Positions 1 through 9,422 of a stretch of DNA of 64,000 bases are shown piece after piece. The stretch's first letter is position 1. Every line of letters begins with the position of its first letter. Source of the DNA: Nitrospinota bacterium (GTDB lineage Bacteria; Nitrospinota; Nitrospinia; Nitrospinales; VA-1); assembly GCA_027619975.1 (NCBI GenBank), contig JAQCGX010000015.1, positions 1-64,000 on the forward strand, in the 5' to 3' direction. Below the pieces are notes generated by a model. That model worked only from the letters and a program-made list of their open reading frames with translations. It was not told the DNA's origin and made no database searches. The translations under genes and the position numbers were made by a program.

Positions 1-67
1 CCACTAAAACAAAACCATCTCCTTAAATTGACGATTAGGAGCATTTAGTCAATTTTTAGAGGTGCCC
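1..67. mobile_element. Partial copy of a MITE (right end)
   Basis: These bases match the last 67 bases of the 176-bp element found complete at 13670-13845 and 59406-59581, with a handful of substitutions. The end reads GAGGTGCCC here and GAGATACCC in the complete copies. The left part lies outside the window. The element interrupts the TfoX-like reading frame that begins at 207 on the minus strand, so it is a genuine insertion. This copy is more diverged than the other two and so probably older. Confidence 0.85.
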
Positions 68-207
68 TACAGTCTGCCACCGGCGATGATGCCAAAGAAA
101 GCACCTGCCTGATAAAGACCGAACCCGCCGAACATCGCCTTACAATCCACCCGCTCCAACAGGTGCAATTGGTCGAGAACGAATTCTTCAAAAGAATCGT
201 TTTCCAT
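68..207 (-). pseudogene. TfoX N-terminal domain protein, 5' fragment cut by a MITE
   Basis: From an ATG at 207 the minus strand encodes 46 residues and then meets a TAG formed at the MITE junction. The peptide contains [20 protein letters not shown], which fits the start of the TfoX N-terminal domain (pattern MFGGxGLYxxGxxFGxI). The domain is normally about 90-110 residues, so roughly the first half is present. The remainder may lie beyond the MITE outside the window. TfoX-N proteins stand alone in many bacteria and their role there is poorly defined; the competence link is known for the gammaproteobacterial TfoX/Sxy. It is probably non-functional here. Confidence 0.7.
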
Positions 208-527
208 TTACAACCACCCTCACCTAACCTCTCCCATGAGGGAGAGGAATTTTATTAAACCTTCTCTATCTGTGTTCATCGATGGTTTCATCCATCCCCT
301 CACCCAGCCCTTGTGATATTTCACCTTTGCCTTCATGCCCGGTACGGGTACTCACCTTGAAGGGGCGAGGAAATTTTGTACTAAATCCCCCTAACCCCCT
401 TTTGTAAAGGGGGAATAATTGCCCCCCCTTCCGTGAAGGGGGCCGGGGGGATTTTTTTATCCTGTTTGTCCCGTTAAAATAGTTTTGTTTTGGTTTTCTC
501 TGCGTCCTCTGCGTCTTTGCGGTAAAT
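208..527. repeat. Cluster of several short intergenic repeat families
   Basis: This gene-free stretch is a patchwork of short repeats. There is a CCTCACC-type repeat with the palindrome CTCTCCCATGAGGGAGAG at 229-246. A segment near 265-290 reads like a TCTGTGTTCATC repeat. A second CCTCACCC-like piece begins near 297. Two CCCCCT/AGGGGG palindromes lie at about 384-450, beginning AATCCCCCTAACCCCC; the same motif follows the DUF559 gene near 59925. A CTCTGCGTCCTCTGCGTC repeat abuts the stop codon of the next gene at 500-525. Such repeats are familiar from intergenic regions of unrelated bacteria; that is recollection, not a search result. The palindromes could act as transcription terminators. 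Confidence 0.7.
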
Positions 528-1457
528 TTATTTTCTTATTTCAGCTCCGATCACCTGGTTGACCTCATTTAAGATGAGATCGGGGTCGACGTTGTGCATG
601 TGTGCGGTCTCCTGCACCTGCTCGAACGCCTGACCGGGACAGGAGAAACAGCCTTCGCCGTAATGCTTTTCAAACACCGGCTTGGTTGCCGGGTAAATTT
701 TTATCAGGCTTCCCACCAAGGTATCGGCCTGACACATTTCGCCGCGATGAATTTCTTTCCCTGAGGGAAGGTTGTCGTTTTTTTTGGATTCCTGCTTAGT
801 GGGTGGAGATGCAGGTGCCTGCTGTTTTCCAGAGATGACAGCGTTTAATTTATTTACAAATTCGGCGCAATCCACATCGTGTTTCTTGCAGGCTTTTTCG
901 ATGCTGACGACTTTGGCGAAGGTCTTTCTCGCAGTGGGGTTGGCGAGCGATGTAAACCCGGCTTGCATGAACACCGGCATGGCTTGCGGAAACTGATCGA
1001 GGACCGTTCCCACTTTCATGTCCCCGGTGATTTCACTGGGTTTGTCGTCTTCCGTCTTCGCAGGTGACAGGACAAAATAGAGGTTATAGAACATGAATAA
1101 AAAGGCCACTCCCGCTGAAACCGCAAACAGGATAAATAGCGCGCGGAATACACCTCCTTGAAACACTGCTCCTGACGCATAAAGCGTCACCATCCCGATC
1201 AACCCGGTATTTTGCAGATAAAACTAGTATTTGACGCCTTCAGGCCACGGAACCGGACGGGCATTGAAGCGCGGCAGAACGTGAAAAGCCACTCCGGCGA
1301 TGAACATCGTCATGAACCCCAGCAGGTTGAGATGAATGTGGACAAATCGTATCCGCCCCGCTAGGGAAGGTTCTACGGCCATCGCCACACCCAATACCGC
1401 TCCGATGAGGGCATAGATCAGGCTGGCTTTAATAAATAAACGTGGGTAGTTTTCCAT
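528..1457 (-). pseudogene. Haem-copper oxidase subunit I-like membrane protein fused to two DUF1858 domains, split by an in-frame TAG
   Basis: Two open frames on the minus strand, 1457-1224 (77 aa) and 1223-528, are in the same phase and separated only by the TAG at 1226-1224. The first half has a transmembrane helix and then FVHIHLNLLGFMTMFIAGVAFHVLPRF, which resembles the His-containing helices of cbb3-type subunit I. The second half continues with more membrane helices, then a DUF1858 domain of the NP-type (GFTSLANPTARKTFAKV). A second DUF1858 domain follows, with the redox-type motif GEGCFSCPGQA. The join across the stop (GVKY-stop-FYLQNTGLIGM) reads smoothly if the stop were a CAG glutamine codon. 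The glycosyltransferase gene lies 9 bases upstream, so they form an operon. Known short relatives are annotated as cbb3-like subunit I proteins; their function is unclear. It is either a decaying gene or a sequencing error; amber readthrough is less likely. Confidence 0.7.
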
Positions 1458-1466
1458 AGAATGGGT

Positions 1467-2600
1467 TCAGGCCGGGTATTTTCTTCCCCGCCATTCGGTT
1501 TGCCTTTTGATGAGGGTTTGAAACATGGAGTTCAGCATGATCGCCGCCATTATAAACGCGCCGATGGGAAAAAGAAACGCGTTCCGGCGGTTGAGCCGGA
1601 TTTCGTCACACAGGTGGATGGAAGCGCTCAACGTCAACAGCAATGCAACAAGAGCCACTCCCGTCAACAAGATCCCGGTTCCACTTAAAATATTCCCTAA
1701 TAAAACCAGATAGGGGGTGACGAGAAAACCAAATATCACACAGATATAATACAAGGTACGAAGAACCGATTTTTTCATGGCGATGAAAATATTTTTTCTC
1801 CACCCCGTCCAGATTTCCTTAAGAGAATGATACATGCGGATCGAAAAAATGGATTTGGCATCAGCGGCCAGCAGTTTGAACCCTGCCCTTTTGGCGCGTT
1901 TCGCCAGCATGACATCTTCCAGGACTTCATCCTTTATGCTTTCATGGCCTCCGAGACTTTCATAAACTTCCTTTTTGACCATGATGAACGCACCAAACCC
2001 CATGGCGCTGGTGGAATCGGGGCTGTTTATTTTTTTGAAACGACTGAGCGCGGCGATAAAACCAAAAACCACCGGCTGCACCGCCCGCTCCCAAAACGAA
2101 ACAAATTCTGTTCCCGGCATCAACGTCATCATATCCAGATCGTTCGTGGTCATATGGTATACGGCACTGGTCAGGACCCACGGCTGAAAAACGGGATCGG
2201 CATCGGTGAAAATTAAATATTCCCCTCTGGCTTTTTGCACCGCCTGATGCAGAGCGAAGGGTTTTCCCAGCCATCCACTAGGAAGCACCTGGCCTTTAAG
2301 GTGAAGCAGATTGGGGAACTCGGCGGCAAGGGACTGGATAATTTCTCCCGTGGCATCGGTCGAATGGTCGTCCACGGCGATCACTTCAAAATTTGGATAG
2401 TCCTGATGCAACAGGGACGTCAGGCAAGCCTTGATGTCACGCGCTTCATTGCGGGCCGGGACGCAGACGGAAATAAAAGGCGAGGATCGCAAGGAACCCT
2501 TCACCGGCTCCACCCGGACCAGATGGATGAGGTTCAACGCCAGATACACAACGACCGAAAAAACTAAAATAAATTGAAGAAATGTGATTAGTAATATCAA
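1467..2600 (-). CDS. Membrane glycosyltransferase, family 2 (HpnB/CrtQ-like)
   Basis: A 377-residue GT2 enzyme. An N-terminal membrane helix (residues 1-25) is followed by a GT-A domain with PARNEA near 48-53, the DDHS motif near 77 and the metal-binding DAD near 133-135. A conserved ED pair lies near 229 (DEVLEDVMLAKRAKRAG), then TGWRKN. Two or three C-terminal helices follow (about 280-365). This architecture is shared with hopanoid-associated HpnB and carotenoid glycosyltransferases, which move a sugar from a nucleotide donor to a lipid at the inner membrane. No hopanoid or carotenoid gene is nearby, so the acceptor is unknown. It is the first gene of a two-gene minus-strand unit with the oxidase-like/DUF1858 gene. 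Confidence 0.8.
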   Translation of the reverse strand: MILLITFLQFILVFSVVVYLALNLIHLVRVEPVKGSLRSSPFISVCVPARNEARDIKACLTSLLHQDYPNFEVIAVDDHSTDATGEIIQSLAAEFPNLLHLKGQVLPSGWLGKPFALHQAVQKARGEYLIFTDADPVFQPWVLTSAVYHMTTNDLDMMTLMPGTEFVSFWERAVQPVVFGFIAALSRFKKINSPDSTSAMGFGAFIMVKKEVYESLGGHESIKDEVLEDVMLAKRAKRAGFKLLAADAKSIFSIRMYHSLKEIWTGWRKNIFIAMKKSVLRTLYYICVIFGFLVTPYLVLLGNILSGTGILLTGVALVALLLTLSASIHLCDEIRLNRRNAFLFPIGAFIMAAIMLNSMFQTLIKRQTEWRGRKYPA

Positions 2601-2929
2601 GATACAGGCCGCCTAAGCATTATATTTCTATCTCAAAAATACCCAGCATGACTTCACTATACCTTCATCTTATTGAAAAAAAATATCAAATTTAACCTTG
2701 AGAGAAAAAGAAAGGACGATTTTTCAGTTAATATTTGTTATCATCAAAGCAACAGAATTTTCTCAAGTTTTACTTTTACTTTGCGAACAAATGATCGCGA
2801 AATAAAATCTGTCACTTTCCTCGGTTTATATCTTCAAAATATCATTGAGTAATCCGGTCAGTTCCTGTGACTTGTTGAGGAAGTTTTAGTAAAAAAAATC
2901 ATATCTGCAACCTTTATCCCCAAAACCTG
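2601..2929. other. A+T-rich divergent intergenic region
   Basis: This gap separates the minus-strand glycosyltransferase from the plus-strand SH3b gene, so promoters for both must lie here. It is clearly richer in A and T than its neighbours. I could not identify a convincing -35/-10 pair, operator or structured RNA. Confidence 0.5.
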
Positions 2930-3394
2930 ATGCAAAAAATAATCAAACCGTTTTTCATTATTCTTTTCATGTTATTTTCGGGCCTCGAGCTTTTTCCGAA
3001 ATCAAATGCGGAAGCCCTGTGTATCATTAACGATAAAGCCAACCTCCGGCAAGGGCCGGGCACACACTATGAAAAACTGTGGCAGGTTTTCAAATACATG
3101 CCCTTAAAGGAACTAAAGAAAAAAGGCGACTGGTATCGGGTGCAGGACCTCGATGGGGATATCTACTGGGTGCACAAAAAGCTGGTCACCACAAAGTACA
3201 AATGTGCGGTTATCAAGGAAAACAAAACCAACTTGCGCAAGGGCCCAGGGGCCAATCACGAACAACTCTCATGGAGTCCCGTGGATAAATATTTTTCCAT
3301 GAAAGTTCTGGAAACCAAAGGGGAATGGGTCCGGGTGGAAGATAGCGCCGGAGACAAAGGCTGGGTTTACCAGCCTCTCATATGGGTTCAGTAA
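2930..3394 (+). CDS. Exported protein with two bacterial SH3 domains
   Basis: A 154-residue protein. The N-terminus (MQKIIKPFFIILFMLFSG) is a signal peptide or signal anchor with likely cleavage near NAEA. Two bacterial SH3 (SH3b/DUF1058-type) repeats follow. The first has KANLRQGPGTHYEKLW (about 36-85) and the second KTNLRKGPGANHEQL (about 99-150); both end in a GDxYWVHK or GDKGWVYQ strand. SH3b domains in exported proteins usually bind peptidoglycan or cell-wall peptides. There is no catalytic domain, so the role is probably envelope binding. It is monocistronic, convergent with the histidine kinase gene downstream. Confidence 0.8.
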   Translation: MQKIIKPFFIILFMLFSGLELFPKSNAEALCIINDKANLRQGPGTHYEKLWQVFKYMPLKELKKKGDWYRVQDLDGDIYWVHKKLVTTKYKCAVIKENKTNLRKGPGANHEQLSWSPVDKYFSMKVLETKGEWVRVEDSAGDKGWVYQPLIWVQ

Positions 3395-3512
3395 TTTTCC
3401 ATACAGGTCACGAACTGAAAGTTTGATTGATTGAAGTGACCTTTTCGAGAATGTGAAACAAAAACGGGATGGCGTGTAGTGGGAAGTTGATTAGCAGGGT
3501 TGACTACAGCAT

Positions 3513-4949
3513 TCAGGTTTTCTGAGATTTCAACGTTGAAATTTTTGGCAGTCGGATTTTGAATTTGGTGCCGACACCCACCTCACTTTCTACCTCAATC
3601 TGCCCCTTGTGGGCTGCCACGATGTGCTTGCAGATGCTCAACCCCAGTCCGCTCCCACCCTCCTGACGTGATCGGGCTTTGTCGACCCGGAAAAACCGAT
3701 TGAAGATGTTGGGGAGGTCTTCTTCGGGAATTCCAATGCCGCTATCCTGAACGGTGAAAAGAGCGGAATCCCCCTGATCCTCAAGGGAAATCTTTATCTG
3801 CCCTCCCGGCTGTGTGTATTTGATCGCATTGTGAAGAATATTCCAGACCATCTGCCGTAATCGTACCGGGTCGCCGTTGATTTCAACCGGCTCCAGAAAA
3901 GCAACGGTGATCCTGATATTTTTTTCATCCGCCAGGGCTTCCGCATGTTTAAAAATTTCGTCTATCACCTCTCTCAGGTTCATGGGTTTGCATTCCAGCT
4001 GAACCTGATTCTCATCGGACCTGGACAGGATGAACAGGTCTTCCAGAACTTTTGACATGTAGTTGATTTCCTCCAGATTGCTGGAGATGACTTCCTGATA
4101 CTCTTTAACATCCCGCTCTTTATTGAGGGCCAATTCGTTCTGACCCTGAAGTACGGTGAGAGGTGTCCTGAGCTCGTGGGAGGCGTCACTACTGAACTGC
4201 CGGATTTGGGAAAATGAGCTTTCCAGACGATCCATCATATCGTTGAAGGTAGTGGCCAACTGGCCGATTTCATCTTTCACTTCCGGCACAGGAATGCGTT
4301 TACTGAGATCGACCCCGCCGCCAACTTCACGGGCCGTCTGGTTGATTTTAGATAGCGGTTTCAGAGCTCTGCGAGCCATGAGTCGACCAAACAGCGCCGC
4401 CGCCAACAGCACAAGCGGTACAGCCGTGAACAGAAAAATTTTTAGATTTTTGAGAGTTTCCTGAACCGAATCCAGAGAGGTGCCGACCTGCACCAGGTTC
4501 ACCAGATCCTTGTTTCGCAATACGGGAAGGGTGATCACCCGGATCGGATGAATGCCATCGATATTGAATGTTTCGTAGGTGGTTTGGCCTTTCAGGGCTT
4601 CTGAATAGGCGACCTGGGTGAGGGGGAATTTCGAGGCATCCACATTTCTGGAACGGGAACCTACGTTGCCGGAGCCATCGTAAATCCGGTAAAACTTGTT
4701 CAGATTTGCATAACCCAGAAATTGATCAAAGAACTGTTCCAGACCAGGCAAAGGCGACTGGTTGAATTTCATCGTCGCGGAACGAGCAACCACCGTGGCG
4801 GATACTTTGAGCGAGTTATCTACACTCTCGTAAAGGCGTTTCGAGAGGAAGACATAAAGAAAAACGCTGAACAAAATCAGAACGATTCCCAGCAACACCA
4901 CATACCATGCGGTCAATCGAGTCTGGATTGAATTCAACGCCATATTCAT
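3513..4949 (-). CDS. Sensor histidine kinase, HAMP/HisKA/HATPase type
   Basis: A 478-residue membrane kinase. A first helix at about 15-35 and a second at about 170-190 enclose a periplasmic sensor of about 135 residues. A HAMP linker follows (about 190-245). The HisKA motif [10 protein letters not shown] carries the phospho-acceptor His near residue 258. The HATPase domain shows the N box NILHNAIKY, the G1 box [10 protein letters not shown] and the G2 box GGSGLGL. The layout matches the CusS/heavy-metal-responsive group, but the sensor region gives no clue to the ligand. The start codon overlaps the end of the response regulator gene by 4 bases, so the pair is translationally coupled. No obvious target gene lies next to it. 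Confidence 0.9.
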   Translation of the reverse strand: MNMALNSIQTRLTAWYVVLLGIVLILFSVFLYVFLSKRLYESVDNSLKVSATVVARSATMKFNQSPLPGLEQFFDQFLGYANLNKFYRIYDGSGNVGSRSRNVDASKFPLTQVAYSEALKGQTTYETFNIDGIHPIRVITLPVLRNKDLVNLVQVGTSLDSVQETLKNLKIFLFTAVPLVLLAAALFGRLMARRALKPLSKINQTAREVGGGVDLSKRIPVPEVKDEIGQLATTFNDMMDRLESSFSQIRQFSSDASHELRTPLTVLQGQNELALNKERDVKEYQEVISSNLEEINYMSKVLEDLFILSRSDENQVQLECKPMNLREVIDEIFKHAEALADEKNIRITVAFLEPVEINGDPVRLRQMVWNILHNAIKYTQPGGQIKISLEDQGDSALFTVQDSGIGIPEEDLPNIFNRFFRVDKARSRQEGGSGLGLSICKHIVAAHKGQIEVESEVGVGTKFKIRLPKISTLKSQKT

Positions 4950-5614
4950 TCTTTCATGATATACCCAACACCTCGGAGGGTGTGCAGGAGCTTGTCGGGA
5001 TAACTTTTATCAATCTTTTTACGCAAGTGATTGACATACACGTCTATCACATTGGTAAACGTGTCGAAGTTATAATCCCAGACATGCTCCGCGATCATGG
5101 TTCTCGTCAAGACCTTGCCCTGATTGCGCATAAAATATTCCAACACGCTGTACTCTTTTCCCGTCAGTTCAATCTCTTCCCCATTGCGGTTCACCTTGTG
5201 GCTCACCAGATCCAGGGTCAGTCCGTCGACTTGCAAAACTGTTTTGGTTTCCGCCTTGCCGCGGCGCAGTAAAACCCGGATGCGAGCAAGCAATTCCGAA
5301 AATGCAAACGGCTTTGTCAGATAATCGTCGGCGCCGGTATTCAACCCGGTCACTTTATCCTCAACTGAATCTTTTGCGGTGAGCAGAAGAATGGGGGTAT
5401 CCACCTTATTTCCCCGTAACCGGGAGAGCACCTCCAAACCATCAATCACCGGAAGCATCAGGTCCAGAATAATAAGGTCATACTGGTTCTCCATGCCTAA
5501 ATACAGCCCTTCTTCTCCGTCATAGGCCACATCGACAGCATAAGTTTCCTCCTCCAACCCCTTTTTAATAAAAGCGGCTACTTTTTTTTCATCTTCAACG
5601 ATCAAAATACGCAT
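4946..5614 (-). CDS. OmpR/PhoB-family response regulator
   Basis: A 222-residue regulator. The receiver domain (1-115) has the acidic pair EDE near 7-9, the phospho-acceptor Asp near 51 (IILDLMLP), the conserved Thr in LLLTAKD and the Lys in TKPF. A winged-helix DNA-binding domain (about 125-220) ends with VIDVYVNHLRKKID and the LRGVGYIMK signature. It belongs to the CusR-like subgroup and is the partner of the downstream kinase. It sits directly behind a small helical protein gene: that gene's TGA is at 5617-5615 and this ATG is at 5614-5612. The three probably form one operon. Confidence 0.92.
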   Translation of the reverse strand: MRILIVEDEKKVAAFIKKGLEEETYAVDVAYDGEEGLYLGMENQYDLIILDLMLPVIDGLEVLSRLRGNKVDTPILLLTAKDSVEDKVTGLNTGADDYLTKPFAFSELLARIRVLLRRGKAETKTVLQVDGLTLDLVSHKVNRNGEEIELTGKEYSVLEYFMRNQGKVLTRTMIAEHVWDYNFDTFTNVIDVYVNHLRKKIDKSYPDKLLHTLRGVGYIMKE

Positions 5615-5821
5615 TCAGGAGTCCCACTTTTTTTGAACCTTATGCAGTTCCATTTCCCCTTTAAGCATTTCGACGTGTTTTTCGCAATCTTTGAGAATAG
5701 CCTGATACATGGCCCGGCAACTATCGTCATTGGCATCGACCATCGCCTGCTTGCAGATTTTAACAGCGTCATGCGTAGCCGCCATCGCCTTGACTAGATT
5801 TTCGTTAAACTTTTTCGCCAT
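5615..5821 (-). CDS. Small helical protein at the head of the two-component operon
   Basis: About 68 residues if translation starts at the ATG at 5821 (MAKKFNENLVKAM). A longer frame reaches 5866. The sequence is soluble and mostly helical, with three cysteines (ICKQAMVD, DSCRAMYQ, KDCEKHVEMLKGEMELHK) and a terminal His/Lys-rich stretch. The spacing of Cys and His could bind metal, but no family was recognised. Its stop codon abuts the start of the response regulator, which implies co-translation and a possible accessory role in signalling. That role is inference. Confidence 0.6.
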   Translation of the reverse strand: MAKKFNENLVKAMAATHDAVKICKQAMVDANDDSCRAMYQAILKDCEKHVEMLKGEMELHKVQKKWDS

Positions 5822-6064
5822 TCTGAATGTTCCAGATAAATTATGAAGACAATACTTGACTGTCATTCTACCACATACCCCTCCTACCCCTCCGGGGCAT
5901 GAGAGTTAATGAAGAGGATATCACAGGGGCATGAAGGCTATGGTGAAATTTCACAAATGCCTGCTAAGGCCTGTTCCTCTTTCTATTATTTCCACCACTC
6001 ACTGCAAAAATTTGAGAACAACTTTCAACCCATAAAAAAATAAATATTCAGTGAGAGTTATTTT

Positions 6065-6319
6065 TCATGATCTCTTACTATCCAGTTCTTTACCGAATAA
6101 AAGCTGGACGATGATGATTCCCAGTGCAACTCCAAATAACGGAAGGTAATTGACCATTTCCAAAAGGAATTTACCAAAGGCCCCGTAATTTTTTACCAGG
6201 TTCTCAGCAAATTTAACCCCGGACTCATCCAGCCAATAAAATATAATGTTGATGATAGTCCCGCAAACAAAACCAATAAAAGCCCCAAAAATATAATAAA
6301 CAATTTTTAGTATATTCAT
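6065..6319 (-). CDS. Small membrane protein, unknown
   Basis: 84 residues with two hydrophobic segments: residues about 5-28 (IVYYIFGAFIGFVCGTIINII) and about 57-77 (LPLFGVALGIIIVQLLFG). An amphipathic linker separates them, and the tail is charged (KELDSKRS). I do not recognise a family. Coding is supported by the sensible topology and an isolated position between two gene-free gaps. It is divergent from the SDR gene. Confidence 0.5.
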   Translation of the reverse strand: MNILKIVYYIFGAFIGFVCGTIINIIFYWLDESGVKFAENLVKNYGAFGKFLLEMVNYLPLFGVALGIIIVQLLFGKELDSKRS

Positions 6320-6481
6320 AACCCAACCCCTTGATTAAATGAAAGAAAATCCACCTGTTTTCTTTCGGAAGGACGGATTATCATGTTATATTCGGCTTTC
6401 TGGGTTCGAGGAACTTTCATTTACTTTATCTAACCATTATACATACGTTCCGGCAGAGATCAAAAACTAAGGAGAGTGCGG

Positions 6482-7222
6482 ATGCGGCTGAAAAATAAAA
6501 TTGCCATCATCACCGGCGGCGGCACGGGAATCGGCCTCAGCTGTGCCAAGCTTTTCTGCCAGGAAGGTGCGCGAGTGGTGATTTTTGGTCGCAGAAAGGA
6601 CCGTTTGCAGGAAGCCGTTGCTGAAATTGGCGACCCCGCCCTGGCTGTATCAGGGGATATTACCTGCAATGAGGATATCAAGCGGCTGGTGGAAACCACT
6701 GTCAGCACCTATGGCCGGGTCGATATCCTGGTCAACAATGCCGGGATTTTTACCGGCTCCCCCGTTCACGAGATGCAAGACAGCGACTGGGACGCTATCC
6801 TCAATGTAAATTTGACCGGGGTTTTTAAATTGACTCGGGAAGTGCTTCCTCACATGATGCGTCAAAAGTCAGGAAGTCTCATCCATATCAGTTCAATCCT
6901 GGGTCTGGTAACCACTCCGAACGTGGCGGCCTATAACACGTCCAAAGGCGCCCTGAACCAGTTCAGCCGCTCCCTTGCCGTAGAGTATGGTTCTTCGGGA
7001 ATCCGGTCCAATGCGGTTTGCCCCGGCCTGATCGCTACGGAAATGACCAAAGATCTTATGAACGATAAAGAATTGATGCAGGAATGGAGCAAAAATTACC
7101 CGATTGGCCGGTTCGGCCAGCCGGAAGACATCGCCTGGGCATGCCTCTTTCTGGCGAGCGATGAGTCCTCCTTTGTGACAGGAACCCTTCTTCCTGTCGA
7201 TGGAGGTTACACGGCTTTATAA
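6482..7222 (+). CDS. Short-chain dehydrogenase/reductase (SDR)
   Basis: A 246-residue classical SDR. It has the Rossmann cofactor motif TGGGTGIG (TGxxxGxG) near the N-terminus, NNAG near residue 85, and a catalytic Ser-Tyr-Lys set (ISSILG...YNTSK). The PG motif (VCPGLIATEM) and the C-terminal VDGGYTAL are typical of the FabG-like branch. An Arg in the GRRKDR segment after beta-2 suggests NADP(H). The start was set at the ATG at 6482 because an AAGGAG Shine-Dalgarno lies 7 bases before it; a GTG at 6476 would overlap that site too closely. The substrate cannot be told. It is followed by gatB about 140 bases downstream. Confidence 0.85.
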   Translation: MRLKNKIAIITGGGTGIGLSCAKLFCQEGARVVIFGRRKDRLQEAVAEIGDPALAVSGDITCNEDIKRLVETTVSTYGRVDILVNNAGIFTGSPVHEMQDSDWDAILNVNLTGVFKLTREVLPHMMRQKSGSLIHISSILGLVTTPNVAAYNTSKGALNQFSRSLAVEYGSSGIRSNAVCPGLIATEMTKDLMNDKELMQEWSKNYPIGRFGQPEDIAWACLFLASDESSFVTGTLLPVDGGYTAL

Positions 7223-7362
7223 TTTAAGGGGGTTGACTGCTTTTAAGACGGCAATTACAATACCTAAACGCACATTAACCCCCTCTATATAATGGGAATT
7301 TCCGTGCTCTCCGGAATCACAGACCACCGGTCGCTCGTAAAATTTTTAGAAATTACTATCAA

Positions 7363-8802
7363 ATGAAGTACGAAATCGTGATTGGGCTGGAAGTACATGC
7401 CCAATTGAAGACCCAGACAAAAATTTTCTGCTCCTGCTCGACCGAATTTGGCCGCCCGGCTAACGAAAATACCTGCCCAATCTGTCTGGGCATGCCAGGT
7501 GTTTTGCCGGTGTTGAACAAACAGGCCGTCGATTTCGCTATAAAAGCCTGTCTGGCGACTTGCTGCCAGGTCAACTCGCACAACCAGTTCGACCGAAAAA
7601 ATTATTTCTACCCGGATCTCCCCAAGGGGTATCAAATCACTCAGCTCGATCTTCCCATTGGCGAGCACGGCCACATCAATATCGAAGTGGATGGCAAGAA
7701 AAAGTGCGTTGGCGTGACACGCATCCATATGGAGGAAGATGCGGGAAAATTGATTCATGGGGAAAATATGGATTCTCCGGGGAAAAGTTACGTGGATTTA
7801 AACCGCACCGGGACCCCGCTCATAGAAATCGTCAGCGAACCGGATCTCCGTTCCCCTGAAGAAGCCAGGGAATATTTGACGCAGTTGAAGGCGATTCTCG
7901 AATACACCGAGGTGAGCGATTGCAATATGGAGGAAGGCAGTCTACGCTGTGACGCCAATATCTCTCTGCGGCCTGTAGGGCAAAAAGAATTTGGAACCCG
8001 GACGGAGCTTAAAAATCTGAACTCCTTCCGGTTCGTGCAAAAAGCCATCGAATATGAGGTGGAACGGCAAACCCAGATCCTGGAGCAGGGGGACAAGGTG
8101 ATCCAGGAAACCCGGCTCTACGATTCCGATAAGGGCGTGACCCGCTCCATGCGAAGCAAGGAGGAGGCGCACGATTACCGTTATTTTCCGGAACCGGACC
8201 TGGTACGGCTAATGATAGCCCCGGAGGAAATTGAAAAGATCCGGAAAACGATTCCCGAACTGCCGGAACAAAAACGGCAACGGTTTGTTACGGAGCATGA
8301 AATCCCCGAATACGACGCGGGTGTTCTGACATCTTCGCTTGCTTTAGCTAACTATTATGAGGAATGTATTGCTCTTTTGGCGCAACCCAAAATCATCAGC
8401 AACTGGGTCATGGGAGATCTGTTACGCGAATTAAAAAATGACGATCGGGAAATCGAAAATTGCCCGCTGACCCCTGAGGCGTTGACCGATCTTCTGAAAT
8501 TGATCGAAAAAGGCACCATCAGCGGAAAGATGGCAAAAACAGTTTTTGAAGAAATGTATCAATCCGGCAGGCCGGCGGACGAAATCGTCAAACAAAAAGG
8601 AATGACGCAAATTTCAGACAGTGGCGCGATTGAAAAGATGATCGACGACGTTATAAGCGCCAATCCGCAACAACTGGAAGGTTATCGCAACGGGAAAGAA
8701 ACACTTTTGGGATACTTTGTCGGTCAGGTCATGAAAGCCAGTAAAGGTCAGGCCAACCCGGCTCTGGTCAACCAGCTGTTAAAGGATAAACTCGCGCCAT
8801 AA
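7363..8802 (+). CDS. gatB: Aspartyl/glutamyl-tRNA amidotransferase subunit B
   Basis: 479 residues, the usual length for GatB. The N-terminus [20 protein letters not shown] and the motif [15 protein letters not shown] are diagnostic. The C-terminal GatB/YqeY helical domain, which touches the tRNA, occupies about 330-479. GatB with GatA and GatC converts Glu-tRNA(Gln) and/or Asp-tRNA(Asn) to the correctly charged tRNA: it holds the misacylated end and performs ATP-dependent activation. The zinc-binding cysteines are visible (CSCSTEFG and CPICLG). GatA and GatC are not in this window. Confidence 0.97.
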   Translation: MKYEIVIGLEVHAQLKTQTKIFCSCSTEFGRPANENTCPICLGMPGVLPVLNKQAVDFAIKACLATCCQVNSHNQFDRKNYFYPDLPKGYQITQLDLPIGEHGHINIEVDGKKKCVGVTRIHMEEDAGKLIHGENMDSPGKSYVDLNRTGTPLIEIVSEPDLRSPEEAREYLTQLKAILEYTEVSDCNMEEGSLRCDANISLRPVGQKEFGTRTELKNLNSFRFVQKAIEYEVERQTQILEQGDKVIQETRLYDSDKGVTRSMRSKEEAHDYRYFPEPDLVRLMIAPEEIEKIRKTIPELPEQKRQRFVTEHEIPEYDAGVLTSSLALANYYEECIALLAQPKIISNWVMGDLLRELKNDDREIENCPLTPEALTDLLKLIEKGTISGKMAKTVFEEMYQSGRPADEIVKQKGMTQISDSGAIEKMIDDVISANPQQLEGYRNGKETLLGYFVGQVMKASKGQANPALVNQLLKDKLAP

Positions 8803-8835
8803 TGAATTCACCCTCAATTAAGATTTGATCGAACC

Positions 8836-9387
8836 ATGTTATCACCGGCATTCACAAAAAATTTAAAACTTCCTTGGGCCGCCTTCTTTTTTTTCATGGC
8901 TCTGGCTGTCATCTTAACGGGAAGCGTTTCTGGTGAATCCCAGGACATTAAATATTCCGAGGACAAACGCTTCATCGATAACGACGACAAAACCGTCACC
9001 GACACGCAAACCGGGCTCCTGTGGATGCAGGAAGACTCCTACCAGTATAAAGGCCACTGGTTGAACTGGTTTCAGGCTTTTGATTACATTAAAGAACTCA
9101 ACGAGGAAAGATTTGCAGATTACCTGGACTGGAGACTCCCGACGATCAAGGAATTGACCACACTCTATGAAGCGGAAAAATTTAATGGCAAGCAGGTAGG
9201 TTCCGAAATGAATCTGCGCATGGACCCCATTTTCGCCAAGGAAGGAAGCGGCACCCTTTGGACCTCCGAAAACAATGGCAACTACAATGCCTTCGGCGTG
9301 GTTTTTAATACCGGACAAAAGTTCAACAGTTCTAAAAGAAAAAAAGCGCGCCGGGCAATCAGAGCCGTCCGGCATTTAAACCCTTAG
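8836..9387 (+). CDS. Exported DUF1566 (Lcl C-terminal type) protein
   Basis: 183 residues. An N-terminal hydrophobic stretch (about 12-31, WAAFFFFMALAVILTGSVSG) is a signal peptide. The remainder is one DUF1566 domain: TVTDTQTGLLWMQED, then DYLDWRLPTIKEL, TLWTSEN and a final KARRAIRAVRH. Domains of this sort occur on bacterial surfaces and in some fimbrial or lectin-like proteins, and the biochemical role is unclear. It begins 33 bases after gatB and is followed 35 bases later by a TPR protein, so it could be co-transcribed with either. Confidence 0.8.
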   Translation: MLSPAFTKNLKLPWAAFFFFMALAVILTGSVSGESQDIKYSEDKRFIDNDDKTVTDTQTGLLWMQEDSYQYKGHWLNWFQAFDYIKELNEERFADYLDWRLPTIKELTTLYEAEKFNGKQVGSEMNLRMDPIFAKEGSGTLWTSENNGNYNAFGVVFNTGQKFNSSKRKKARRAIRAVRHLNP

Positions 9388-9422
9388 GGAAAACCTGTTT
9401 ATTTAGAAAGTCCTATTTTATT

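Noticed and set aside
7223-7362. Inverted AAGGGGGTT/TAACCCCCT near the SDR end as a terminator
   Set aside because: The arms are separated by about 50 bases and there is no T-run, so it is not a credible intrinsic terminator.
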